A DNA stretch of 64,000 nucleotides from Nipponacmea schrenckii. Its lineage: Eukaryota > Mollusca > Gastropoda > Lottiidae. The notes under the pieces were generated by a model, which was given only the letters and a program-made list of their open reading frames with translations, had not been told where the DNA came from and made no database searches. The stretch spans positions 21,624,317 to 21,688,316 of the forward strand of contig CM060202.1 of NCBI GenBank assembly GCA_030562195.1, given 5' to 3'. The stretch's first letter is position 1, and every line of letters starts with the position of its first letter. Below are positions 44,870 through 56,965 of this stretch, piece after piece. Both the position numbers and the translations under genes were made by a program.

Positions 44870-47200
44870 TATACATCTTCACAATGTCAAGCTATTACAA
44901 ACTTCATCTTATACATCTTCACAATGTCAAGCTATTACAAACTTCATCTTATACATCTTCACAATGTCAAGCTATTACAAACTTCATTTTTATACATCTT
45001 CACAATGTCAAGTTATTACAAACTTCATCTTATACATCTTCACAATGTCAAGCCATTACAAACTTCATCTTATACATCTTCACAATATCAAGCTATTACA
45101 AACTTCATCTTATACATCTTCACAATGTCAATCTATTTCAAAATTCATTCTTATACATCTTTACAATGTCAAGCTATTACAAACTTCATCTTATACATCT
45201 TCACAATGTCAAGCTATTACAAACTTCATCTTATACATCTTCACAATGTCAAGCTATTACAGATTTCATCTTATACATCTTCACAAGCTTTTACAACTTC
45301 ATCTTATACATCTTCACAATGTCAAGCTATTACAAACTTCATCTTATACATCTTCACAATGAAAAGCTATTACAAACTTCATCTTATACATCTTCACAAT
45401 GTCAAGCTATTACAAAATTCATCTTATACATCTCCACAATGTCAAGCTATTACAAACTTCATCTTATACATCTTCACAATGTCAAGCTATTACAAACTCC
45501 ATCTTGTACATCTTCACAATGTCAAGCTATTACCAACTTCATCTTATGCAATCACAATGTCAAGCTATTACAAACTTCATCTTATACATCTTCATTATGT
45601 CAAACTATTACAAACTTCATCTTATACCTCTTCACAGTGTCAAGCTATCACAAACTTCATCTTATACATCTTCACATTGTCAACCTATCACAAACTTCAT
45701 TTATCTTCAAATTGTCAAGCTATTACAAACTTCATCTTATACATCTTCACAATGTCAAGCTATTACAAACTTCATTTATCTTCAAATTGTCAAGCTATTA
45801 CAAACTTCAATTTTAAACTTCACAATGTCAAGCTATTACAAACTTCATTTATCTTCAAATGTCAAGCTATTACAAACTTCATCTTATACATCTTCACAAT
45901 GTCAAGCTATAACAAACTTCATCTTATACATCTTCACAATGCCAACCTATTACAAACTTCATCTATCTTGAAATTGTCAAGCTATTACAAACTTCATCTA
46001 TCTTGAAATTGTCAAGCTATTACAAACTTCATCTATCTTCAAATTGTCAAGCTATTACAAACTTCATCTATCTTCAAATGTCAAGCTATTACAAACTTCA
46101 TCTTATACATTCACAATGCCAACCTATTACAAACTTTATCATCTTGAAATTTTCAAGCTATTACAAACTTCATATATCTTCACAATGCCAACCTATTACA
46201 AACTTATCTATCTTGAAATGTCAAGCTATTACAAACTTCATCTTATACATCTTCACAATGCCATTACAAACTTTATCTATCTTGAAATTGTCAAGCTATT
46301 ACAAACTTCATCTATCTTCAAATTGTCAAGCTATTACAAACTTCATCTTATACATCTTCACAATGCCAACCTATTACAAACTTCATCTATCTTGAAATTG
46401 TCAAGCTATTACAAACTTCATCTTATACATCTTCACAATGCCAACCTATTACAAACTTCATCTATCTTCAAATTGTCAAACTATTACAAACTTCATCTAT
46501 CTTCAAATTGTCAAGCTATTGATAACTTCATCTATCTTCAAATTGTCAAGCTATTAAAAACTTCATCTATCTTCAAATTGTCAAGCTATTAATAACTTCA
46601 TCTATCTTCAAATTGTCAAGTTATTAATAACTTTCATCTATCTTCAAATTGTCAAGCTATTACAAACTTCATCTATCTTCAAATTGTCAAGCTATTAATA
46701 ACTTCATCTATCTTCAAATTGTCAAGCTATTACAAACTTCATCTATCTTCAAATTGTCAAGCTATTACAAACTTCATCTATCTTCAAATTGTCAAGCTAT
46801 TACAAACTTCATCTTATACATCTTCACAATGCCAACCTATTACAAACTTCATCTATCTTGAAATTGTCAAGCTATTACAAACTTCATCTATCTTGAAATT
46901 GTCAAGCTATTACAAACTTCATCTATCTTCAAATTGTCAAGCTATTAATAACTTCATCTATCTTCAAATTGTCAAGCTATTACAAACTTCATCTATCTTA
47001 AAATTGTCAAGCTATTACAAACTTCATCTATCTTCAAATTGTCAAGCTATTACAAACTTCATCTTATACATCTTCACAATGTCAACCTATTACAAACTTC
47101 ATCTATCTTGAAATTGTCAAGCTATTACAAACTTCATCTATCTTCAAATTGTCAAGCTATTAATAACTTCATCTATCTTCAAATTGTCAAGCTATCACTT
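44870..47200 (+). repeat. 40/35-bp minisatellite, long array (about 2.3 kb)
   Basis: The first part (44,870 to about 45,690) is almost pure 40-bp units 'acaatgtcaagctattacaa' + 'acttcatcttatacatcttc'. The second part is mainly a 35-bp variant ('aaattgtcaagctattacaa' + 'acttcatctatcttc') with 40-bp units interspersed. The unit has no stop in any forward frame, so very long open frames (over 300 codons) appear in all three. They are by-products and are not called as genes. Confidence 0.95.
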
Positions 47201-47639
47201 GCATCGATGCAAACGCTCAATCATTATTAAATACAATCAGATATTCTATAATCCCTACGTAATGATATACAAGTATAATTATTCTGCAAGATCTGTACAG
47301 TGGAAGGGTAGGCTAAACTTACGGAGTTTCACGGTATAGGTGTATTTTTAGTATTGTCTCGTCCATCTGACCTTCTAACAGCTAGAGAACTTAATTGTAA
47401 CATAGTATCGCCAATGTCAACAGAAGATTAACGTTTAAAAACACGAATTCTACAATAAAAACCAAAATACCAAAACTACACAAAATACCTAATTGACCAT
47501 TTTATTTTCAACAAAGAAAGTATTTAGAACCCTGTCAATTCAAAGGCTGTTTATTTTATTAACTCAAGTCACGACGGCAAATTAAGTACGTCCATACTGT
47601 GTTGAATCGAAAAATAGAGCTGTATTGGACACTGGCGAA
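47201..47639. other. No gene seen
   Basis: Unique-looking AT-rich sequence between the minisatellite and a SINE. Confidence 0.4.
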
Positions 47640-47945
47640 ATGAAATGAATGGAGTTTTATCTCCTACTCTTCTGTATCTATAGGTCAATTGAAGACGGGC
47701 AACGGCATGCAGTGACGGCAATTTTGCCAGGACAACAGCATAAGCCTATTCTGCAGCGTACATGGCCTCGGTATTGCCCCATCCGAACAATTAGACTCTA
47801 GAGGCTTTTTCCTGTCTGAAAAGCATCAATGGGACAAACTGATTTGAAAAGTCAGAAAGTTCATCTCGACCGTTATCGGGCTTGAAATCTGGACTTCAGG
47901 CTAGCGAGCAAGAATCTAGCTCAATGAGCAACCGCGGCTCCTATG
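47640..47945 (-). mobile_element. tRNA-derived SINE, complete copy
   Basis: On the minus strand it starts 'ggagccgcggttgctcattg' (A-box-like), then 'gatttcaagcccg' (B-box-like), 'ggtcgagatgaac', 'gttgtcctggcaaaattg' and the tail 'agtaggagataaaactccat' with 'tcatttcatttc'. About 306 bp. This copy defines the family best. Confidence 0.8.
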
Positions 47946-49129
47946 TAATATAGGAATTGAAAACTCTATGTTTTTATAGGCCTATGTATTTTGTGGTAAT
48001 AATAGTAATCTAAAAGCGACATGAAATTCAGTCTTACTTCAATCTGCCTAAACTGACATTAAACATTCAAACATTATCAAGTTGACAAGAATCTTGACGC
48101 GTTGATGAGAGGTCGCCTTCAGTGGAGAAACGTTTTAAATAGTCATAGTATTTGTTAGTCTTTGGGACTCGTAGAATGTTAAGCTACTCTCCAGAAAAGT
48201 CACTCGGAAGTAGCCTAGGGGATTTTTCTGCAAGTTAGCAGCAATTGAATCTATCTATAATTTGTAAAACAGATGTTAGGTCTATAGTGACCTTCATATC
48301 CTGGTAACGGTTTCTGGAAGTAACCCTATAGACACTACAGACGTCAGGGACGAAATCAGAATGGTGTAAATAAGCTAAATGTGTCACCAACTTTTTGAAT
48401 TTAAATTTAGGCTACCCTAAACTTCGACGTCGACTGTCTTCATTAGGTGCAGAAGATTAGAACGTAAAACTCCATCCATTTTTTTACAAGTTAATGTAAA
48501 AAACTGGGCCTTTATAAAGAATTAAATGTACATTATTATATATACGATGTGAAAATTTGAAAAACCAGTTGTTGAAAAGAAATGACCTACTTCATCTATT
48601 ATTGTCCCACGTTGATAAATAGGCTACCCTGAACCATGCACCCTCATCCTATTCTTCACGTGAGAGGGTCAATAGGGGTAATGTGAACCTAGACCTATAG
48701 AATCTAAATAACTGTTTATTTTGTATCCCCACTTAACCCATATCGTCTCCCATTCATTCTTCATCATTTTATAAAAATAATATTTAATGTTTTGTCTTCT
48801 AAATGTCGACTAATTGTTGGACGTTGTTTTTTTTTTCAAATAATTTGTCATAAATCTGAGTCAAATGTTGCACAAAACAAAAAGGGATCCAGGTTGGGTG
48901 GCGCATTTTCACAATGTCAATATGTTAAGAAGTCGGTCTTATACCTTGACTGTAAAAACCAAATTGGAATGACTTGATCATATTCACTAGCGTACAATCC
49001 AATCCATTCGCTGAATTCAATGAAAATGAATAGTTGCTTTTGCCTTAAAATTATATGTCATTGTGAAGATGTGATACAAGAAAGGTGACTATTGTAGTCA
49101 AGGTATAAGATGGAGTTAATCTGATATTG
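47946..49129. other. Intergenic with small repeat relics
   Basis: No gene. A SINE tail (+) lies at about 48,440-48,480, and pieces of the dispersed module lie at 48,905-48,965 (+) and 49,058-49,112 (reverse: 'gatacaagaaaggtgactat', 'agtcaaggtataaga'). Confidence 0.5.
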
Positions 49130-49290
49130 TGAGGATGAGGATAGCTCAGTTAGTTAGACGTTAACCTGGGGCTCGGCTTAAAATCCTAGAATTCCCCTGT
49201 CAGTGATGTAGGCCTGAGTTCAGATGGTACAATAAATAGAGCATCAATAATGTTCCCTGGACAGTCTGAAATCGAAGATCTACACTAGCT
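49130..49290 (+). mobile_element. tRNA-like SINE head
   Basis: 'gatagctcagttagttagac' is a clear A-box, followed by 'ggcttaaaatcctagaattc' in the B-box position and 'ccctgtcagtgatg', which is also found in the SINE body at 4,555 and 33,220. The mutated B-box and missing acceptor stem rule out a tRNA gene. Confidence 0.6.
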
Positions 49291-50504
49291 AACATCCTTT
49301 TAGACAGCGTTAGAAAATTTTCGTCTTGCTTACCCCAACATAAACATCTTTCTGTACGAAAAAAAAAACAAAACGCTATGAAACGTTTAATAATCTCTAA
49401 TATTCGAACGAAAGTGTAGGTGTAAATCTTTCAATAACGTGTACTATTGTTCTCTCTTTACTTCGACTGTTGAATTTTATCAATAGATTTATAATATACG
49501 GTTTATAAACTCGGGGATTAGGCCATATCCTATCATAACTCACCCAGCAACGCCTTACAACGCTCCATTACACCCACGGAAAGTTTCTTATTGTAACAGG
49601 ATTGAAGTCACAAATGGGTTTCAGTATATTCAGTATTCAGTATTTCGCAATGTTTTTTGACATTCTGTATATACGTGCAATTGTTTGAAAGTGTAGGAAG
49701 GGATATACTTAAAAGTTTTAAGAATTAATAACGGCCTAATTATCGCTAAAACATACAGACTTAGACACACTGGCCATATATAAGAAATAACACCCTTTCC
49801 TGCCTATGTTATACAAGTTCAACAAGCAGGGACCACAGAATAGTCAAAAGAGGGGATTATTTCAATATATAAAATACTAAGATATTTGAAACTGGTATAT
49901 CTATGCATCTCACACTTTCAATAAAGGTAAAACAATTTCATTCCGGATGCAATATAGTGTGTGTTGCTATTTTAAGTCTCTTATTTTGTTATACCGGAAG
50001 GTGCTTCACAAATTATTGTAGGACGTAACACTCCATTAAATACTTCATTCAGTGTATATTGTTAACAATATGAGTGGCATAATCTAAATGTCAGACCGGA
50101 TATCTGAAGGACAAAAAGATACAAAAACGACAGATGTAAAAAAAAATAAAAAAGTATTATATGATGTTCTATGTTGGACCGGAAGTCGTCTGAAGTGTTA
50201 ATGAAGAGTTGTAAAAAGGAGGTAGGAATGTGAAGGTGTTTTTAATCAAACATTTAAACTTGGTGTAAGTAAATAAAATTGTGAATAAAAATCGAGCCTC
50301 TATACAATCTGGGCTCTACACAGCACGTGGTGTTCTATGTAAATACATCAAGAGTAAAATTTCATTAAAAATTTCATTTTGAAGCATCTATATCATATGA
50401 TAAGTCTTTTTGTGATAAAAAAAAGACCTTTTTGAAGTCGACAAATAACTAAAAAAATGAAGAAAGCAAAAAAACATTCATTTAAACAAGGATATCAAGT
50501 TAGG
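49291..50504. other. No gene; one SINE tail
   Basis: AT-rich sequence with a SINE tail relic near 50,010-50,035 ('taggacgtaacactccatta'). Nothing else is supported. Confidence 0.4.
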
Positions 50505-51780
50505 TTATCGAGGATCTTTTACTGACTGGTCGTTAACCAAACCTCTTGGCATTGATCTTTCCTGGATCATTAACTAAATAGTCAAACGCACTATACTAGT
50601 TTCCCAGAGGTTCAGTAACCCAGCCCCACCCCCACCCCTTTGGGTCGGTAGCACAGAGTCTCAATGATTCGTTCACCATCTACAATTGTTTTGGGTTTTT
50701 TTATGTATCCGTATGACTTAGGTAGAGGTGAAGCTTTGTATACGAGACACCTTTGCCACCTTCATGAATTTTTTAATAAAATCCTTTGAATGCCTTGTCA
50801 TAAAACATGATAAAATCAGAAAAAATAACAATAGCCTACCCCTTAAAACACAATTATATTGTTTAAATTGTAAACCTATTAGATAAAATCTTGTCATGGT
50901 TACCTAGTCCCCTAACTAGGGCACCGTGTTAAACACATAGAGGAGACTATTAGCGTTTCTTCGCTCTACGGTGTGTGTTTGAGAGGGGTAGGGGTATATT
51001 GGGCTTCCTCAGCTTTTCCCCCTCCCCATCTCCCCACAGTTTGATATTGTTGTATTTTACCGTAGTGTAAACAGACAATTTGAACTCAAAACGCATTCAA
51101 CAAAACATTCATAATACAATCTTTTGTCCAAAGTTTATCATAATATTTGTATTTTTCTAAAAACCTTGAAATTGCTATCGAGTATCGGTATTATGAAAAT
51201 TTGATATGGCAATTAAAGAAATTTTTAAAAAGTTTGAAATTTGAGAATCGTTTGTTCAATAAGTTTTCAGATCGTTCGTGACATACACACAATACTATAT
51301 ACGATTCAAATGTCCTAGAAGCTTAGACTTTCTATTTCTAATTTTTTTTGTTATACAGTAGAAATTGTATTAGGAGACTACTCTGACAACTTCGGTTCAC
51401 AGTTAAGGATCCCTTCCTACTAGCTGGTCCTTGGCAAACATCTTGGCATTGATCTTTCCTGAATTATCCGTACCCACTTACAACTTGGTGAACTGGAATT
51501 TTGAGTGAAGTGTGTTCTTGTCAGCTGGACAGGTCACGTTCATATCACTAACTAGGTATACCGTATGAATGACACCCCAACCGTCCACCCATGGTCCATA
51601 TTCAGTCCATTGTCAACAAGATACCGACAGGCGACCGTTACTTTATCCTTGGTAAACAGAGGTTTCCTTTTAAACTGAATTCCGATATCGACATTTCTAT
51701 AATTTAAGATGTCTCTATTGTTGACGTCTGTTGAACAGAGGCGTTCGGATGAATTACTACACCATCCGGATGTTGGCATT
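50505..51780 (-). pseudogene. Possible broken or partial exons of an unknown gene
   Basis: On the minus strand, 51,779-51,552 is open for 75 codons (ending in GWTVGVSFIRYT). After a stop the same frame continues with SDMNVTCPADKNTLHSKFQF and, after another stop, DNSGKINAKMFAKDQLVG (to about 51,415). A second piece at 50,580-50,510 repeats 'aggaaagatcaatgccaaga' with about the same following residues. Two related pieces suggest duplicated exons of a secreted Cys-containing domain, now interrupted. No family is recognised, and coding status is uncertain. Confidence 0.3.
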
Positions 51781-51894
51781 TAGAACCTTCCTCGTCGCTT
51801 TAAAGGAAAGATTTGCCATTTTTTGGTGTTAATTTGAGTTTTTAAATAGTTTTAAAAAGTATTATAAATTTAAGACAATCGCAATTTTTTGTTT

Positions 51895-51990
51895 TTTTCT
51901 AATGTAATGCCCCATGGGCTGAATGTGAGACAGGACCATGTCCTTGTGTATTGGGCCTAATTCTGACCAATTTAAAATAAAGAGTTTAGT
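51895..51990 (+). repeat. Solo fragment of the unit-arm distal block
   Basis: 'ccccatgggctgaatgtgag', 'caggaccatgtcctt' and 'tattgggcctaattctgacc' match the inner end of the composite-unit arms (for example 31,505-31,570). No unit gene is nearby. Confidence 0.75.
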
Positions 51991-53555
51991 ACATGTGTAT
52001 TATTATAATTATTATTATTAAATTGAGTTTCAAGAAATGACGAGTCGTTTTTTTAACTCTTAAACTCGGACAATTCTGACCACTCATGGGTGTCCATGTT
52101 TCCTATAGCCTTATTTATAATCGACTTGGTTTTGTCGATAGACGTTTAATAATGTGGTACTGTATGTATTGAATCGAAGACACCGCAAAGTATGTCTTCA
52201 GTCAGTTAGGTATCAAGAAGAGAATGGGAGTTGCCGAATTTTCCCCATTGCATACTGCATGACGTTGAGACACTGCTTTTGAGTGATAAGTAGACCGTCA
52301 AACGCCATCAAAACTCTAATCAATATGTTTTGATGACGTTGTGGGTGCGCTTATTGTCCACTACGGAGATTAGCCTTTTCACAGTTTTAGGATACCCACA
52401 GAGATGGAGAATATCCACTGCCCTTGAATGAAACCACCCATAGAAACTCGAGCCTATAAGAGGATTAGAAATGATGCCGTTCCTTTCAGATATAAATTAA
52501 TTTTCCATCTAGTTTATATCTATACCGAGGAATTTGATACTTTTATAAACAACGCATAGAAAATTAAGCTCTTATAACAGAATGCCTTTGAACGTTTGGT
52601 GTTAATTGAAATATGAAATGTATACTGTAGAGTGAAAGGTATTTTTGACTTACAGTAAGCCCAAGGTTAGCCCTAGGTTTCAAAAGAGGTTGAACAGTGT
52701 CAAGAAATGAAGGAATTGAGCCTTACTATTTGACTCAATGTGTTAATCAAAAAATTACATGTACTAGTAATTACGTTTTAACGCCTTCGGTGAAAAAAAA
52801 ATCTGGGTTTTACAAAATATATATGTAAAAGCAAAGTCGCTAACCAACCCTTTCAACGATACCGGCCTTTTTGAATAATATTTAATATTGTTGAGTACAA
52901 TTGAAATTCTGACATATTAAGTGTGAGGGCTTCTCATAGGTCCGCGCTCGACATCCGTTTTACAACGGCAAACGACACAACTATTGAACCAATGCAACTA
53001 CCAACTACTACAAATACCAACAACTACCTGGTTTGGAATATCAGCATCAACAAGAACGAACGTTAACTTTTCATCTACCAACAAATCAACCGAGAAAACT
53101 ATTGTAGTGTGCTTTACCAAAAACTCGTTTTTCAATCATATCGATTTCGTCTATTTGTTTGACTAAATCCTATCTATAAGTTAGTCTTATATAATAACGT
53201 GAAAAGAATAACTAACTGTTTTTAAGTATATTAATATTATATATAAGGTAAATACAGATTTAAACCTCGGGTTGAATATTACTAACACTTTTTAAATAAT
53301 CTTGTTGAATTTACTCAACCAAAGACGTATAGATAATGGGCTATGTTATGACTTTTAAATAAACTTAAAATGATCTACATTTTACAAAAAAGTTAATATA
53401 CAATTCCTGTTATAGTTTGCCCCTTTTTAGGCCACAGAACAATTTCGGTACACTATATGTGTACGGACAGTTTGTGTACAGTTCAGCTAATGATTGTTAT
53501 TTGGTAAATAGAGAGTGTATACGGAATTTTAAAAGCCCTTTTTGTACAATACTTG
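51991..53555. other. No gene seen
   Basis: AT-rich intergenic DNA. Short open frames here lack splice or start context. Confidence 0.4.
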
Positions 53556-54045
53556 TACCTCTTTTGGTACATCACACCCAGACAATTCTTGTACCGTTAA
53601 TATATTGTTGCCTATTTGGTACATCACACCCAGACAATTCTATGTACCGTTATATATTGTTGTCCTATTTGGTACATCACACCCAGACAATTCTATGTAC
53701 CGTTAATATATTGTTGTCCTATTTGGTACATCACACCCAGACAATTCTATGTACCGTTAATATATTGTTGCCCTATTTGGTACATCACACCCAGACAATT
53801 CTGTGTACCGTTAATATTTGTTGCCCTATTTGGTACATACACCCAGACAATTCTGTGTACCGTTAATATATTGTTGCCCTAATTGGTACATCACACCCAG
53901 ACAATTCTGTGTACCGTTAATATATTTTGCCCTAATTTGGTACATCACACCCAGACAATTCTTGTACCGTTAATATATTGTTGCCCTATTTGGTACATAA
54001 CAACTAGACAATTCTCTGTACAGTTTATATATTGTTGCCCTTTGT
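53556..54045 (+). repeat. 53-54-bp tandem repeat, nine units
   Basis: 'ttggtacatcacacccagac' starts near 53,564, 53,616, 53,669, 53,723, 53,777, 53,830, 53,883, 53,937 and 53,990. Each unit also has 'tgtaccgttaatatattgtt'. Units are 52-54 bp and give long open frames, which are not genes. There are no spacers, so it is not a CRISPR array. Confidence 0.95.
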
Positions 54046-54707
54046 ACTTTGCTAATAAATTGGCCCTAAGTACACAGATGTCTGTACATAAATCATATTG
54101 TTTCCATACGTACATCGATTCGTATTACTTAGTTTTAAACATGATGTTTCCCAATAATTTATGAATTGTCCACGATATATAACCTTAGTATAACTTAAAC
54201 CTAGTAATCATTGTGTCATATAATAGAAATATCTATCACGTCTGATTTATCGCCCGCCAAATTAATTTCGCCACGTCGATTTCAATGTTAATTTTGAATA
54301 GGTATATATATATAAGTCACGGTCAAGAAGACGATTGATAATAACTCAACCATATATAACAGATGGGATATCAATGGAAAATGTATATATTGAAATTGTA
54401 AGGAAACTTTCCGCCTATATCTTTGTTCAGTAAAAAGTTTATTACGATATTGTACAATGTCGTCTATTCTAGGAATGCCAAACTTCATGAACGTCTTATA
54501 CATTGAATGCAAAAGACACATTTCTTGTATCTTCTATTCACACTGCCAGGCCATTTTGAACTTCGTCATTATACCTTGACTGCGCCTTTCTTGTATCATT
54601 ACAATGTACAGCTATTTCGAACTTATAACTTGACTGCAATGACAATATTTCTTGCATCACGGATGGTTGTACATATAGCGAATTTGGGTTGTAGGACAAG
54701 GTCCTGT
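54046..54707. other. Intergenic with dispersed-module relic
   Basis: At 54,497-54,665 are degenerate units of the longer module ('cttgactgcaatgacaatat', 'ttcttgtatcattacaatgt'). No gene. Confidence 0.45.
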
Positions 54708-54780
54708 CTATACATGGGTCGGAATTAGGTCCATTACATAAGGCCTAGGTCCTATCTAACATTCAGTCCTTTTATAACTT
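54708..54780 (-). repeat. Diverged solo fragment of the unit-arm distal block
   Basis: 'acatgggtcggaattaggtc' and 'ggtcctatctaacattcagt' match the arm end seen at 7,110-7,165 in the same orientation, with several changes. Confidence 0.6.
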
Positions 54781-55985
54781 CATCCGCCACACCTCCCCAA
54801 AATCCCTTCTTTCAATCCCCGGCCCCCATAACACAGGCCCCATTAGACAGTATATAAAATCGACAGATTTATACTCAGTATCGATTCTATATGAAGTCCC
54901 GCCTGTTTAGTTTTAATACAGGTAATATCTAAATGAATATGTGAAGCTGTTTATTGACATATAAAATGATTTCTATTTGAATTTTAAAAATGTTCAACGT
55001 CCGTTATCTGCCATAAATCATGTTTTAAATTCAAATTTATTATATTATTATCATGTTTGGATTCAAACAAAATCTGAAAAAATGACAAGCTACGGAACGT
55101 CATAGAGTTGTCTTGAGTAAGTGTGGACGTTAAAATTATAGGCATGTGGACTCTCTACATAAGATAGGCTACTGGTGTTCCATGGCACTCCATTGGTGGA
55201 ACAGCAACAACCACAACAAGTACTCAAGATCCCTTTTATCATGTACATGAATATAGATAAGTTAGATTTTCCCAATTAAAGAATGTCGTCCAACTACCAT
55301 AGTCCACGAGCTCCTAGTCATAAGGGTGCACTCACTCCAAGCAAAAAAAAAGAAGGGGATATCTGTTACAAATACAAGGCCCTTATTCACCTAGTTGAGC
55401 CGAAGTCTATCGATAGAGTTGTGAGAATCCTACATTGGTAATTTGTATATACAATACTTCTAGAAATGTACCTGACGAAGATATGCCAGAACAATTCTAA
55501 TTGACATTTGTTTGTATTGACAAAATGTTTAATTTAAATCTTACCTATCTAAATAAGGATTATTTTATATCCAGGTTCATCTTGATTTAGTCTTATTCCG
55601 ATCTAACACACTTATAGTTAAACAACTCCCAAACACGGCTTGTCTTTTAAATACCTTAAAAAATGTAGTTTGTTTGCGTAAGTCTGGTTAAACAAGACGT
55701 TCGTAGGTATATTCAACCAGACGGAATGATTTATTGAAGACGAGAGAGCTTTGTTTAAATATCTAAAAGACATATTTGACATAGATCTATTTGATCAATG
55801 TATTTGGTAATGGGGTACATTCTTTTTATAATGTTTTAATTGCACACGAATGTGAAGTAGGGTTATCTTTGAAGATTGATATGGGAAAATTGTTTGCATA
55901 TAGTTAGAATTAGATTACCGTTGAATGTGGAATTGCTTCAAGTTGGATCTAAGTTTGCTAGTCGAAAAGGTGATATACAATTTAA
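54781..55985. other. No gene seen
   Basis: AT-rich intergenic DNA ending at the TTAA (55,982-55,985) that flanks MITE M2. Confidence 0.4.
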
Positions 55986-56270
55986 GTTCTCTAGAATGGT
56001 CAGTGAACTTACCTGGTGACATAAAGTAACAGAATCCCTGTAAAATTTGGAAAACTCATAAAATAAAATTATTAACAATTTTCAATAAAATCAAATACAA
56101 TTTTATGGATAATTACAAAGAATTTTACTGAGTTTTTTAGATTTATCAGATTATTTAAAGATTCTGTTATGTTATTGATGGCAGTAGGTATATTTACAGA
56201 TGAATATATACTCTTATTGGCCAAGATTAAAAATATATTATATATGTTAATTCTAAGACACAGTATTCTT
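55986..56270. mobile_element. TTAA-target MITE, copy M2 (285 bp)
   Basis: Flanked by TTAA (55,982-55,985 and 56,271-56,274). It is about as similar to M1 across its length as the inverted halves allow: 'agtaacagaatccctgtaaa', 'atggataattacaaagaatt', 'attctgttatgttattgatg' and 'atatactcttattggcca' all recur. Non-coding. Confidence 0.75.
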
Positions 56271-56965
56271 TTAAATGTAAGAACAATTCCACGACAAATG
56301 CTTCCGAGGGCCATATCAATCTCTGATTTCAACACCCGTTATTATTCAGAAGAGCGAAAAAATAGATGACGACACTTTCAAAAACTCACAGGTAATAATA
56401 CTGGATGTACGAAACTGAAAGTTCATATTGTCCAGTCCCGAAGTTAATTGAAAAGGGTAAAGAAAGGGAGGGACAATAGAGACCCAAAAGTATTCATTTG
56501 CGTTTATAACACGTAGATAAAACTCTATATCAAGAACAGCTCTAGTCTTATTATTTCCTTCACTTAACTTGGCCTCTGACATTCCGTAACAATCTAAACT
56601 GTCGGTAATACTTCTTACGAAAATTAACTCTGATATACCTCGAGAACATAGAGTATAATAAATAATACAAATTTAATTTCACTAATGCATTAAAAAGGTG
56701 GGGGGGGGGGTGTTATGAATTTGCCACCTGATTTCGATTAGGCCTACGTATTGAATTTTCATGGAGTACAGGGTCATAGAAAGAAAAACACGACATTTAC
56801 GCAGACAACTCTCGAAAATATATAAAAAATGACTGGATATTTAAACCTTAAGGAATATAAACACATCGTCAGTTTCCACTTTAAAATTCTGAAAGGAAAA
56901 TAAAGTAAATAACGACGTAAAAGAAAAAGATAATCAGCAAAGAAAACATTTAGAAACGATTTTTA
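56271..56965. other. 3' flank of the folate-receptor-like gene
   Basis: No other gene. A G run lies near 56,699-56,710. Beyond the stop of the minus gene I could not fix a poly(A) signal; the only nearby AATAAA on minus (56,967-56,962) overlaps the stop codon. Confidence 0.45.

Noticed and set aside
44884..46592. Very long plus-strand open frames (up to 360 codons) in the minisatellite
   Set aside because: They are the 40-bp unit read in three phases, with no start context, no splice sites and no non-repeat sequence.
49138..49210. tRNA gene
   Set aside because: A good A-box but mutated B-box, no acceptor stem, and SINE body follows.
53556..54045. CRISPR-like array
   Set aside because: Whole units repeat with no variable spacers, and the DNA is eukaryotic.
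53417..54164. Open frames over the 53-bp array
   Set aside because: Periodic translation of a tandem repeat; the flanks show no gene structure.
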